Positions 12,042 through 23,046 of a DNA stretch of 64,000 bases are shown piece by piece. The position numbers and the translations under genes were made by a program. Numbering within the stretch: position 1 is the first letter of the stretch; each line of letters begins with the position of its first letter. The DNA comes from Agrypnia vestita (lineage: Eukaryota; Arthropoda; Insecta; Trichoptera; Phryganeidae), in the NCBI GenBank assembly GCA_016648135.1, contig JADDOH010004211.1, forward strand, positions 1 through 64,000, read 5' to 3'. The notes beneath the pieces were generated by a model. The model was not told the origin of the DNA. It worked only from the letters and a program-made list of their open reading frames with translations, and searched no databases.

Positions 12042-12282
12042 GATTGATCGTCTGTTAAATCCTCTTCAACACGGTCATCTCATTCAGAATCTTTATCAAC
12101 TGAACAAATGATGACGAAGGAACAGTTACACGACGCAATATCAAAAATTCTAATGAAGTGCAAACCAAAAGTTCAAAATGGTACTCGCCTAATGTCTTAT
12201 AATAAAAACAAACGATATTATTTGAAAATGTTGGTTCATCTCCCGTTAAGATTTTTAAAATAATACTTTTTATTTTCAATTA

Positions 12283-12530
12283 GTGTATATTATAGATATT
12301 TCACAGAGACGAAACTGTATTAATTATGGGAAAGTAGGTATAGAAGTCATTTGGGTGTAACAGGACTTATGACCTGTCTTTTTATGGTTGGCTTAAGTGA
12401 TCACTTTACACAATTGTAACATTCACCATTTCCACCCATGATAGAATATACCACGCTTATTCATTTTTTTGGAAGTTGTATATATGTTCAAATTGCGTGA
12501 AGCTTTCATATATGAGTTGTAAGCGCCTTT
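12283..12530 (+). repeat. Interspersed repeat family F, copy 1
   Basis: Blocks GACGAAACTGTATT, GGGAAAGTAGGTAT, TTAAGTGATCACTTTA, TTTCCACCCATGATAG and TTTTGGAAGTTGTATA recur in the same order at 28640-29610 and in part at 55377-55555. The family is noncoding in every copy. The element type is unknown. Confidence 0.6.
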
Positions 12531-12741
12531 TCCATGCGGCCTGTACAAAGCCATTTTCATTCCCCTAAATCCCCACAGATGTCGCTAATGAGAAAATCTA
12601 CAATTGATTTACGGAATTTTGGGAGCAATATACTTTATTGTGTGTAATGAAATTCATCCGAATACTTGCATTACACTAGGATACGCCAGGAAATATTATT
12701 TCCAATTTTTGTTAAATTCCTTTTTTACCAGTGTTTACAAT

Positions 12742-12921
12742 TCAGAATATTTTGAGTTTGTTCAAATCTTTCAGAACAGTGCTGGATTTATGTCACAGAG
12801 ACATTATTAATCAATTAGTGTATATTATAATATAATAATATACACTAATTGATTAATAATGTCTCTGTGACATAAATCCAGCACTGTTCTGAAAGATTTG
12901 AACAAACTCAAAATATTCTGA
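12742..12921. repeat. Near-perfect 180-nt inverted repeat (90-nt arms)
   Basis: The arms 12742-12831 and 12832-12921 are complementary almost base for base; the only mismatch I found is in the central AT-rich turn, so there is effectively no loop. The outer edge (CTCAAAATATTCTGA) is also the end of the family F repeats at about 29605. Such identity means the inversion is recent, or maintained, or an assembly fold-over artefact. Confidence 0.9.
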
Positions 12922-13625
12922 CTTTTTATTTTCCTTAAATTTTCCATGTTCGTTTCCGGTTAGTTTATTTAATATAAGAAGTACCTGCTCGCATAATTGC
13001 ATTTAAAGCGCAGTCCGAGGGAGGTGCTCTGCGGCCGAACATCCGGCTTGCCCGTGGATAAGAACGTAATTGGTTTTCCGGATAATTGATCTACTTTCCT
13101 GATTGTTCCTGATTCTCAAATATCGAACGTAATAGGAATGACACGAGCACGCGGCCAATCGTGAATACCGTTATCGGCATTGTTGTAGGCGCTCTGACGC
13201 TTCCAAGTCTGCTGACAATGGACAACAGAGGGATAGAAAATAAACATAAAATAAACATTTATATCACTTTTCGCGCAAATTTAACTGCCTGGAAAATTAA
13301 CCATTAGGCATGCCTTATGGCTAAATTCATGCTAAATTTTCAAGTTAAATTCATGCAAAAAAATAAATTATAATTTTTTTTTTAAAATGTAGATATTATC
13401 AACCGGTTCGTCAATGACCCAGATATATAATCCTAGACACACAATGAAAAAACAAGTTTCCTATTTTTATTTTATTTTTTAGAACACACCGTCAAAAGGT
13501 CGTTATTGATTCTGATAGATGGTCCTAGTGTGACGTGTTATGACAACTAGAGTAATAACATGTTAAAGAATATATGTTTTACTATTGTAGTTTGCTATTA
13601 CTTTGGGATTATTCATTTTGAATAC
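12922..13625. other. Noncoding DNA, nothing recognised
   Basis: A moderately GC-rich stretch at 13000-13210 (GGCCGAACATCCGGC, CACGAGCACGCGGCC) holds no convincing frame. The remainder is AT-rich. Confidence 0.4.
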
Positions 13626-13853
13626 AATTAAACGAATTAACATAGTTTATCACCACTTAATTGTTGGTAAAAAGCAACCGGTTTCGGAAACAACGTTCCT
13701 TCGTCAGGGTATACTTTAATACTATTAAATATTAAGTAATAGTATAAATACTATTACTAAGTATTAGATATACCCTGACGAAGGAACTTTTCCGAAACCG
13801 GTTGGTTTTTACCAACAATTAAGTGGTGATAAACTAAGTTAATTCGTTTTATT
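13626..13853. mobile_element. Foldback / long-TIR MITE with CCTGACGAAGG...CCGAAACCGG module in each arm
   Basis: The left arm (about 13626-13711) and right arm (about 13767-13853) are nearly identical inverted copies of roughly 85 nt. They are joined by an AT-rich centre that also contains inverted TAATACTATT units. Each arm carries CTTAATTGTTGGT, AACCGGTTTCGGAA and CCTTCGTCAGGGTATA. Related single arms are at 8222-8300 and 45540-45610. No ORF is present, so it is non-autonomous. Confidence 0.8.
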
Positions 13854-15500
13854 ATAATATATTTTTTTATGGTTGAGAACAAGAAAATAAAATAAAATGG
13901 TATGTTACAAATTAACACGTTATACTACATATAAAATTACTGCACAAGTACAGACTGCGCGAGTTCCAAGGTCAAGATGAGTCTAATCATGCGACAGATT
14001 TCGATTATGGTGTGCATGTATTACACGTGCGAACGACTGTTAATTGTATAAAATAAAATTTCCCTCTCCTTGCTATACTCGTATGTAAAGAAATATAAAT
14101 AATAATTTAAATAATTGCCGTATTTTTGCTGTAGTCGTTGTCAAAGCTGCGTCATAAAGGATGATGTAATTTTATCGTTATTTTTAATAGTGTATTATTT
14201 ATATACGAATTTATTGAGTATAATAATTAAATAAATTACTTGGAAAACGAATGAGTTAGAAAAAATATAATGCGATTTCGCTAGATAAAGGTATCTAGAA
14301 AATGCGTATTGGTCGCGTTTTTCTGATGACTAAGCAACGGCCATAATATTTATTCTGTAATTTTTCACAAATAAATAAAATGTTACAATGAGATTAGTTA
14401 AAAAAAATAGTAGTTAACTTGGATGACACAATGAAAATTCATTTCCTTATTTGATAAACCATTTCTTTTTGTTCTTAATTTGGCTTAAAAAATATCGTAA
14501 AAATAATCAATATAATTGGTATCTGGGAAAATATTAATGGAATACATAACATTCATACGGAATCCGGAAACATTAAATGTGGCAAAAAACACGATAAATT
14601 CAAACAACCCTAACATTGATGCTGATATTCTTGCAGACACGTTATCTTTGTTCAAAAACTCACTCATACACAACATCCATTTTCTAAACGACGACATGAA
14701 CCTATAGATCCATTAAATACTAATCGCATTACACTCAAACACAAATATATAATATACATAAATGTACATGTGAAATATAATTAATTACAAAAATACATGT
14801 TACTAGAGCGTGCCGAAGACACTTGTAATTGGGATAATGGGCATAGTCTTCACTATAATGTTTATTATCTGAGTGTCATGTACCCATTATCCTGTTAGTG
14901 TCTCCAATAAATAAAAATAAAAAAATAATAAAAAAATAAATATAAAAAATTTAAAAAAAAAACAAATAATCCCTGTTGCTAACAAAATTCCTCTTTTACG
15001 GGTTACAAACATAACTTTTTTTTAAGATTAAGAGTTTAGTAGGTATATAGAAGAAGACGTCACGACTTTAAAAATTTCCAATATATTGTTTCAATGCTGT
15101 TGTGGGAACCTTTCAAATACAACTGTCAGATTATTGTGCGAGGGAAAGCTCGCGCATTTTTTCAACCGCGAGCCATCATTCACGAAGGAGTCAAGCTGAT
15201 GGATTGTCAGACACAATGTCAAAGTTAAACTATCTCTGGTCAAAACCTTCCTCGAGTCGTGAACTAGACGTCAATAGTTCGTGCAATACGTGAGGTTAAC
15301 CCCTTGAGCTTGTAATCTCAAAATATTGTATTGACAGCAAATCTGAAATGATTTAGGCTCAGATTACACGATTTGGTGAGCGAACAGTCTCTCCACCCCT
15401 GTAAGGAGTTTATCTAATAAATAAAATATCACACAAAGTATTTTATTGATGGTTTTTGTGTTTAGTTTGTAGAACTCCATGTTTTTTTTAAATGAAATTT
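13854..15500. other. AT-rich noncoding DNA
   Basis: Frames at 14485-14707 are mirror images on the two strands and show no domain. Nothing else was recognised. Confidence 0.4.
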
Positions 15501-15964
15501 AAAATAAATTAAATTTTAATAAATATTATTGTTAAGTTCTGCAGGTAAAGTGTTATTTTAAATGTGACAGCTGTTTCGGCTTGTATGGCCACTATCAAAC
15601 AGTGGATATACCACATATAATCGAGTTATTTATAAGGTTTGAGTTACCCCTTCCCCTATGGATAATTAGATGTTTTCAGAGAAGAGATAATAAAATTCTT
15701 TTTTCCTAGGCACTTATCATTAAAGATTTCCCGATTTATAAAATTCTATATTACGCGTGGTTATCAAAATTCAAATATAAACCTTTATTTTAAATTTAAT
15801 ATTAAACCTTATAAATTATAATTATAAATCTTATAAATAATTCGATTATACGCGGTATGTACACTGTTTAATAATGGTCTTACAAGCCGAAACAGCTGTC
15901 AAATTTAAAATAACACTAACCTACAGAACTTAATAACAATAATATTTATTATAATTTTATTTAA
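15501..15964. mobile_element. Long-TIR MITE (about 460 bp)
   Basis: The left arm runs from about 15501 to 15640. The right arm runs from about 15800 to 15964 and is its inverted copy, sharing AATAAATATTATTGTTA, AGTTCTG, GTGTTATTTTAAAT, GACAGCTGTTTCGGCTTGTA and AATCGA-TTATTTATAAG. There is no coding sequence between the arms. Target duplications are unclear in the AT-rich flanks. Confidence 0.8.
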
Positions 15965-16317
15965 AAAAAAAAAAGAATGTAATTAAATACATATTCATTG
16001 GCGCGAACCACTTTTGAAAACAGTAAAATATCTTTCTTTCAAGTATACGGAAAGAGGATAGTGTACCAGCTAAGTGACGATTCACGATCACTGTCATATT
16101 TACAAGGGAGGTAACTAAGTGGTAGGAAATGGAGAGAAAATCTTGCGAGCTTAGTTTGAAGCAAGTGTGAAAGCTAATCTGTAAAACATTTTTTGTTTTA
16201 AGATTAATACGCTAATTGATTTCTGTTATGTTTATATTTTTATTAATTATACATATCATAATTTTTGATTATGTGGATAGTGTTATAAAGAGTTTCGGGG
16301 AGTGCAGTGAGTTTATT
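15965..16317. other. Noncoding DNA, nothing recognised
   Basis: AT-rich sequence between two repeats. No frame or paired repeat was seen. Confidence 0.4.
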
Positions 16318-16495
16318 GAAAAAATCAAAATAAAATATATATCTCGTAATACTCCTATCATAAACATTATCATACTATTCAGATTTTAATACATCATAAT
16401 AATATTCTAACAGATAAATATTTCACTTCGATTGCTTTTCCAAAATAAATGTTAACGTAAAAATCATGGTTCACTGTACTCACTGCACACGCCTG
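16318..16495 (+). repeat. Dispersed repeat family G, copy 1
   Basis: It shares TATCATACTATTCAGATTTT, AATACATCATAATAATATT and TGTACTCACTGCAC with 26803-26985 in the same orientation and order. It is noncoding. Confidence 0.6.
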
Positions 16496-17589
16496 AAAGA
16501 GATTTATCTTAAAATTCAAGAAAAAACATTGAAATAACACATAAAATGAGTGAAGAAATACTTAAATTATTTAAAAGGGTAAAAATATTTTTTTGTTTAA
16601 TAATTGCGATTTTTTATCAATTCTGATCCTAACGTTAAAATTATGCCGTGTTTTTATTTTTATTGTCAGTGGTTTTAACATGACAACGAGTAATATTATT
16701 ACTGCGAATATAAATTATTCATTACTGTAAACAAAACAATGGAGATACTACTAATATCTAATATAATACACAGGATATGGTTAAGTTTACTTGGCAAACT
16801 CTGCTTTCTGATGATATATTATAAACGAACCTTCTTTCATATGTTGGCAGTGTATTTAATTCCACAGAATAATTTGAAATGGCAGACGGGTTTCTTGTAA
16901 AAAGTTTAACCGGTCGAGTTCTAAACAAATGCGTGTATTTAAACAAGAATAATAAAAAAACATTCAACATATAATTTAAACAAATAATAGTATTGCGTTG
17001 CGCAAGCGATGAAATAAATGAGAAACGAGAAGTCGACGAGTATGTATTACAAACGATTTGCACGCATACATTAAAAATAGTTAAATGGAAAAAATGTATT
17101 GTCAATACACCGGTTATTATACGTGATAAAAACATCCATTGCTAGTTTGTTTTACGTGCATTGATGAAACAACCATTATTAATAGGATCGCAAATAGAAA
17201 TTCAACACTTCAGATCTCTGAATATTGAACGTGATGAAATAAGTGTTTTCAGTTGAAATATGAAATTATTGAAAGCACGCGATACAACCTCCAAAGAATG
17301 GCGAAGAAGGCGTGTACTGGAACTGCTGAGAATAAACCCTTTAATGCCTTAGATTATATGGAGAGAATAGGTAAGCTGTGGATTCAAAAGTTTTAATAAG
17401 TTCTTAATCAGCAAGAGAATATGGAACCTATGCAAACAAGCTAAAGTAACACGCTTCGCAGAACTGTATAGGAACAAATGGAAAATTAAAAATAATATTA
17501 AGGATGCGATAAGAACAGGCTCTGGTAAGAACAATACGATTTTTAATAGACCTGTCCAGCATGCCACTTTGCCCAAGTGTGAGGTAGCG
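16496..17589. other. Unassigned DNA
   Basis: A 125-codon minus frame at 16758-17135 is open but AT-driven and resembles no known domain. Sequence from 17250 to 17590 is less AT-rich and may be degraded transposon DNA adjoining the retrotransposon fragment, but its frames are broken. Confidence 0.35.
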
Positions 17590-18058
17590 GAATATATAGA
17601 ACGTATTCAAGGGGAGCGCCCAACTCCTAGTCGGATATGTCTTTGGATACGTTGTAAGTCCATCTTAGTTTTGGCCTTCCTAAGTTTCTCCACTCAATTG
17701 CTCTTATATTAAGCAGGGACTTAGGTATTTTTTCTTTTTGTCGTTCTCTCCGCACGATCCAACCACCGAAGTCTTTTCAATTTTATAAATTTAGTGACAT
17801 TTAGCTCCTTAAAAAAAGTATAAAGCTCATTGTTGTAGCGCTTGCGCCAAAGTCCATTACCTACATCGGTCTGATGATACACCTCAAAATTTTCCTTTCA
17901 AAAACGTCGGGTGCTTGCTCGTTCCTCTTAGTCAGTACCCATGTCTCAGCTGCGTATAAGAGCACTGGTCTGATGACCATTTTGTAAACTAACATTATAG
18001 TTCTTCTGAACAGCATTAAAAAACTTATGTACAAGCCAACATACGTACAAGCAAACAA
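17590..18058 (-). pseudogene. Dead non-LTR retrotransposon fragment (C-terminal to reverse transcriptase)
   Basis: On the minus strand the fragment reads VYKMVIRPVLLYAAETWVLT and then FERKILRCI. After a one-base frameshift near 17858 it reads NGLWRKRYNNELYTF and FIKLKRLRWLDRAERT, and after further stops NLGRPKLRW near 17660. This order (Y-K-x2-I-R-P-V-x2-Y-x2-E-T-W, then F-E-R-x-L-R, then W-R-x-R-Y-N-x-E-L, then I-K-x-x-R-L-R-W) is the well-known segment just after the reverse-transcriptase core in many insect LINEs. The catalytic core itself is absent, so the copy is 5' truncated and inactive. The clade cannot be assigned from this part. Confidence 0.8.
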
Positions 18059-18429
18059 GCTAGATAAGAGACGATGAAATTGAATTACACATGAAAACCA
18101 TCAACAACAATCAATACTAAAAAAACATCTCGTAAGGACCACATTAGTACAGCTAGAATAAAAATTAGGCAATCGCTATTCGTATGTAGCTGATACAAAT
18201 TATACAATAACTTTTGAGATGATGAGATCTGAAAAACAAGTGCCCACACACGCAAAAAATCTTTTTTTAAATTTCCGCTTCCCTTATATTTTTTAATTTA
18301 AAAAAATGGGAGTGTTAAAACGGATACACATGCCAGCCGAAGCCGATGTTTAAAAAAATATTAATCTCCAAACTGTTGGGGCATAACGCAAACAAAATTA
18401 ATGATATTATTAATCGAATTCAAAGGGTT
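18059..18429. other. AT-rich noncoding DNA
   Basis: No feature seen between the retrotransposon fragment and the GC-rich island. Confidence 0.4.
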
Positions 18430-18722
18430 AAAGACTGCCCGAGTCGCGTCATAAGAGCCGGTCCATACAGAATCGCTCACTGTCAATCTCGTAGGAAATT
18501 GCGAGTAATTGCGAACAATTACGCCTCTAACGCGAGCGGGTCGTATTCAATAACCGCACGGGTGACCCGGCAATTAGCGCGGCGGGATTTATCGAATGCA
18601 AAACGCATTGTGCCGATTGGAAAATGGAAATCGCGCCGTTCTGTAGCGCGGGCCGTGTTCACTTTTGAACGGCAGCGGCAGCGCAGCGGCGGGATTCAAA
18701 TTTCACCGCCGAGGCACAATTA
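18430..18722. promoter_or_regulatory. GC-rich, CpG-containing island, possible regulatory DNA
   Basis: Nearly 300 bp of GC-rich sequence with many CpG steps (GCGCGGCGGG, ATCGCGCCG, CGGCAGCGGCAGCG) contrasts with the AT-rich flanks. A plus frame stays open across it, but its product is a basic, low-information string with no domain and no splice sites. That fits a composition-driven frame better than a gene. An enhancer or a promoter-proximal element is possible; this rests on composition only. Confidence 0.3.
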
Positions 18723-19754
18723 ACAATTTAGCGGAAAATCAATAATAATTTAAGCCGCGCATTATAATATCGTTGTACGGGATGAAAGCAAGGCGCACAC
18801 AGTTATTTATCGTAATTGTTTAACGCTTGCATTTCGACCGGACAGTAGTGGTGTGAAAGGTGGCGAAGTAAATGAAAACACGTCCGAACATTTAAATAAT
18901 TATTACTTGCATAACTTTCATGCAAATATTAAACATTCGCGAGTTGTTGCGCTTGCAAATTGTGAGACCAGTAGGTAGATAGCCAGCTAGCTAGCTTTCT
19001 ATACAAGGAAAGCTCAGTTAAATGAAATTTTGAAACGTAACCAAACACCAGAATTGTTTTATAATCATCACTAAATATCATTATTATAAATCACTTTCAT
19101 AGCACAAGAATCGAAATGCTACAATTGAGTGTACCAAAACAGAAAACTAAATTCGGTCAAACACATGCCAACATCCTCACACTTTTTTTCTGTGCAATGA
19201 CTTGGAAAGGTGAAGTGAAAAAAATAAGATGTCTCTAACACCACAGTCAGAAACGATTACATAATGTTTAAACAATGTTGAATTTTTTTCTCTTCTTTAA
19301 AACGAATAAGGCAATTTTTCATATACCCCATTCTTATCTATCTTCACACGCTTGAAACAAACTTAAAACTTTTCTTTTTATTTATATGTATACATTTAAT
19401 TTTATTTATACGGTGTGTTATTTATAGAGTTAAATGTATGCAAAATCTATCATGAGACAGATGTGTATCTAGTTAGACAAACGTGGAATGTAATATTGAA
19501 AAAATATACAATGCAAGTCATTTAAAAAAAAAATTAAAATCAAAAAAAGAATAACTCTTTTCGGCATAAAGATACCAAACTAATACACGTAATTTTTAAT
19601 ATGCATACTTATAAGAAATAAAAAAATATTGTCAAATAAGTGACATTCGACATTACAGAAATCAAAGTCTCGAATTATTCCTCGGATTTTAATTCAATTT
19701 TTATTTTTAAGTTCAAAACATTGGATTGACAATTCCCATCTAATCTAAATACAA
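18723..19754. other. AT-rich noncoding DNA, nothing recognised
   Basis: About 1 kb without exon-like frames or recognisable repeats. Confidence 0.4.
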
Positions 19755-19805
19755 TAATTTTTCTGTCTGTCTGTTCGTAACTTACCGGATCTACGCTGGA
19801 ATTAA
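19755..19805 (-). repeat. Dispersed GCGTGT-type repeat, copy C, distal part (interrupted)
   Basis: Its complement carries TTCCAGC and GAACAGACAGACAG, the distal part of the family seen at 7385-7515. The repeat is cut at TTAA (19802-19805) by the element that follows and resumes at 21044. Confidence 0.75.
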
Positions 19806-21043
19806 GGGATTACGTGTAGTCAGGATTTTTAAAAAATCGTTTTTTTTTTTGGTATTTTCTTAAAGCAAAATGTTTCAAAAATATTGTGTGAAAATATCAA
19901 CTCGATCCGGTTATTAGTTTTAAAGATATCCAACGATAACTGTAGGGCCCTCTGCTACCGCCCGTACTGACACGCGGACGGTACTACAGCCGGCCGGGCT
20001 GACAAACGGGGCGACTGCTCCGGAACGCGGTTTTTACCTGATTAATTCTAAGAATAATTTACGAAATTTCTTTTATACTTCTACTTTCAGACATAAGACC
20101 CATTGGGCTAACTGAGATTTGATGTAGTATTAGTATTTCAGTGGCAGTGAAACCCAGCAGTCGATAGGTAGTTGTGCGTGTATTATAATCATTTTCAAAA
20201 ATTTATAATGAGACGTCATGAAGGTATGCAAGGAGTATTAATGATTGCCAATGCATAGGATTAAATTATGGACCTAATGCACACCGGTATGCTGAAAAAC
20301 TCGATATAGAGCACATAAAGATTGCTGACCAAAGTGCAAAACAGGTCACTCGAGAAGGCAAAATGAGACGTAGATAAAAAAAAAAAATCGACATCTTGGA
20401 GGCTTACACATCGGCAGAGGATGTATTATATGTACCAGAAATAGAGGACTCTACGTAAGTAATTTTTTAAATTGTATTTGTATTAATTATTTATGCATAA
20501 AACTTTAAACGCGTTTTTCTCAAAATAACGTTTTCAAAAACTGTGTCCACGATATTTTAAAAATTACTCGACAGATTTAAATAAAATTTAAACATCATAT
20601 TTTAGGCATTAAAAACTTGTGCTTAATCGAAGGATTTTTTTTTTGACTTAAACTTTTTTTTTATAATAAATAATAAATGAGTGATTTTTTCCCTCAAAAT
20701 TCATAATTAAGCTTTCAAAGACCGCCATTTTGCTAAATTTGAAAAAAAAGCTTCGATTAAGCACAAGATAAACAACTACTAATTTCTTTTTGTTTCATTA
20801 AATTTAGATAAACCACTAAGAAGCACTGATGGACACCGCGAGGCACTACTTGCAAAACAGGGCTCAAGAATCGAGATTCTATTGTGGTCCAGTATTAATA
20901 ATTTTATTTGAAATTTTCGGTATAGTTACTTAAAGTATAGTGTAAAACGTTGGTATTATGTATTGAATCAAAACATTAAACAACCGTTCAAAAAATTTTT
21001 TTGAAAATGTCTATTTTTTGCGCCTCTGACTACACGTAACCCC
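19806..21043. mobile_element. TTAA-flanked DNA transposon, Kolobok-like, non-autonomous
   Basis: The element is 1238 bp and is bounded by TTAA on both sides (19802-19805 and 21044-21047). Its terminal inverted repeats begin GGGATTACGTGTAGTCAG on the left and GGGGTTACGTGTAGTCAG on the right (17 of 18 identical). A TTAA target duplication with ends starting in purines plus G fits the Kolobok superfamily; piggyBac also uses TTAA but its ends usually start CCC. The interior holds a GC-rich block at about 19945-20035 and a broken transposase C-terminus at 20261-20458, but not a full transposase. It sits inside an older repeat. Confidence 0.85.
20261..20458 (+). pseudogene. Transposase C-terminal remnant inside the TTAA element
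   Basis: One frame reads LNYGPNAHRYAEKLD, then IADQSAKQVTREGKMRRR, a stop (TAA at 20375), then DILEAYTSAEDVLYVPEIED and a final stop at 20456. The pattern (small polar helix, basic MRRR, then acidic helix ending in Y-x-P) resembles the C-terminal tail of Mutator-like/Kolobok-like transposases found in many insects; this is from memory of the family. A donor-like GTAAGT overlaps the last codons. The upstream frame is degraded and catalytic residues are not present here. It is a dead remnant. Confidence 0.5.
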
Positions 21044-21150
21044 TTAAAACTTTAGAAAATTGAGTGTAACACGCAATCAGGGCGCAATACGCAACGGCTC
21101 AGGTAACATGTGAGAGTTGCCCACCAAATTACACGGTCTTCACATTATTT
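21044..21150 (-). repeat. Dispersed GCGTGT-type repeat, copy C, proximal part
   Basis: Its complement reads GGTGGGCAACTCTCA, TACCTGAGCCGTTGCG, CTGATTGCGTGTTACAC, CTAAAGTT. Joined across the element through one TTAA it gives CTAAAGTTTTAATTCCAG, matching CTAAAGTTGTAATTCCA in copy A apart from one base. Confidence 0.8.
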
Positions 21151-23038
21151 TATTACATTTAGTTTTAGGTTTGAACGAATAAAGTCAATTTAAAAAAAAC
21201 GAGCAAGCCTTACAGTAGTCGCATTGTCGCATATGATGTGTAGTAACATTTGATATCTCACAATTACAAATATCAATTGAGCAGCACTTATCAATACTGT
21301 CTATACTTTTATTTTTAATTGTAAATCTCACAAATAAAAATATCAATTGAGTATTTGTTTAAATGCAAGCAAAGCACTAAAACAAAATTTTAAAAAACTA
21401 ATACCTATATATTTATTAATTAGTGAATGCAAGTAAAGAAAATGTATGTGCGTTTATTTATTACTGAATTTTGCAGCACTAAGTAGGTACCGTATATCTA
21501 CATACGCATTTATTTAGAAATGTGTTTTGTTAAGTATATGTTTTTATTTATTTTCATAGATGGCGGAAGTGTGCCGACATGCATATTATATGAAAACTTT
21601 GAATAAATATTTAAAAATAATCACATAAATTACATGAAATTTGAGAATGTAAATCATTAAGGGTAGTTATTGTTCAAATTAATGTAAAAAAAAATAAGTA
21701 ATTATTGGATAGTTTCGAAGATATAAGCAAAATATACCAAAGTTACAACATCCACACGCTTGACACCAGCCTTACAACATATATACAAAATCAGAAGCAT
21801 GGGCTGGTAGTGTACGTCTTCGCTGTGATAGCACTTGCGAACATTGATTTGTTTATAAACGATGATTTTTTTGTCCATCGCGCGTGCTCCGCGCGCGCTC
21901 ATTGGTTAAATGAAATTGCGCGCGTCTTATTTTCTGTTACGCATTTCCGTCCTTTTTCACGAAATTACTGCCACAGATTGCAGGAAAGCAAGAGGAAAAA
22001 TGTTACACATCAAAAAATAAATGGTTTTCTTTTCATGAATTTTCAGCTTTAAAATTATGCAATTTTTATGTCCCGTGATTTTCACGGGTGTATGGCTAAA
22101 ACTATTTGACTCGGTCTTTGCAAGTGTGAAAAACAGAGTTCTTCCGAATTCCTGTGACTCTACATAAGTGACTCTGCTATCTACATACTCCGTTTTCCTT
22201 AAATGGACCGTAAGTCTAGCAACAGGGCTCCAGACACTACTATTGTTCTTGTGATGAAATACGAACTAAATTCATCGATATAGATTGGTGATTTCGGATG
22301 TAGAAATCGATAACATGAAACTAATTTATAAACTGTCAATACCATCAATTTATAAGGTGAACATTGTTCTGAGACTAGAATCGTATTACAGCGCATTTGA
22401 TTTTCCCATAATAGTATATATTAATAATTGGTCGTAAATTTTACGACAGCGCGCCCGCTCAAAGGTTGAATAGTGTTTTGTTTCAAAGTATTCCGTGTAT
22501 TAATTAGGATCCATAATATATGTATTGTATATGTAATAAAGTTACCTTTCTATTGCTTTGTCAATGACGAGGAGAAAATATTAAAATATAAATAAAGATG
22601 TAACCCGAGATTTACATACAAGAAATAAAATCCATTTGAATGTTGAATGAAGGCATCCAACATAACTGATACACGTAATAAATGAAGGAAAAAATATGAA
22701 TAAATAATAAATAGGTACCCCGGGGCGGTATTATTGCCCCAATAACCTGGATACTGAGCGCGGATCCAGTGCCCACAGAATACACCAGAACCACACAAGA
22801 TTAAATTAATAGTTGCATTATAAAACCATTATGATTCTCATCTCTGTATGAAACTCGCCCCGCGGCCGACTGAGTTATTACACGACAGGTTGTTGCGGGG
22901 AATGGAAGCTATTCTACTCCGCACCATACCGGCCGCAATATATCATTATCTCACTTGATTTAAAGTAGCCAAGGTTAATGTTATAAGCACTCAAAGGAAA
23001 GTATTGCATTCATTCATCACCTAGCACACGGACACGTC
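21151..23038. other. Noncoding DNA with a small GC-rich patch and a short duplication
   Basis: A block with ATCTCACAA and ATATCAATTGAG occurs twice, at about 21255 and 21326. A GC-rich patch with GCGCGCGC lies at 21875-21930. A 115-codon plus frame at 21705-22052 spans it but lacks any domain and is overlapped on the other strand. No gene is supported. Confidence 0.4.
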
Positions 23039-23046
23039 CTGCAAAG

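Noticed and set aside
16758..17135. 125-codon minus frame
   Set aside because: AT-driven composition (rich in F, I, N, S, T) and no recognisable motif.
21705..22052. 115-codon plus frame
   Set aside because: No domain, overlapped by an antisense frame, and crosses a GC-repeat patch.
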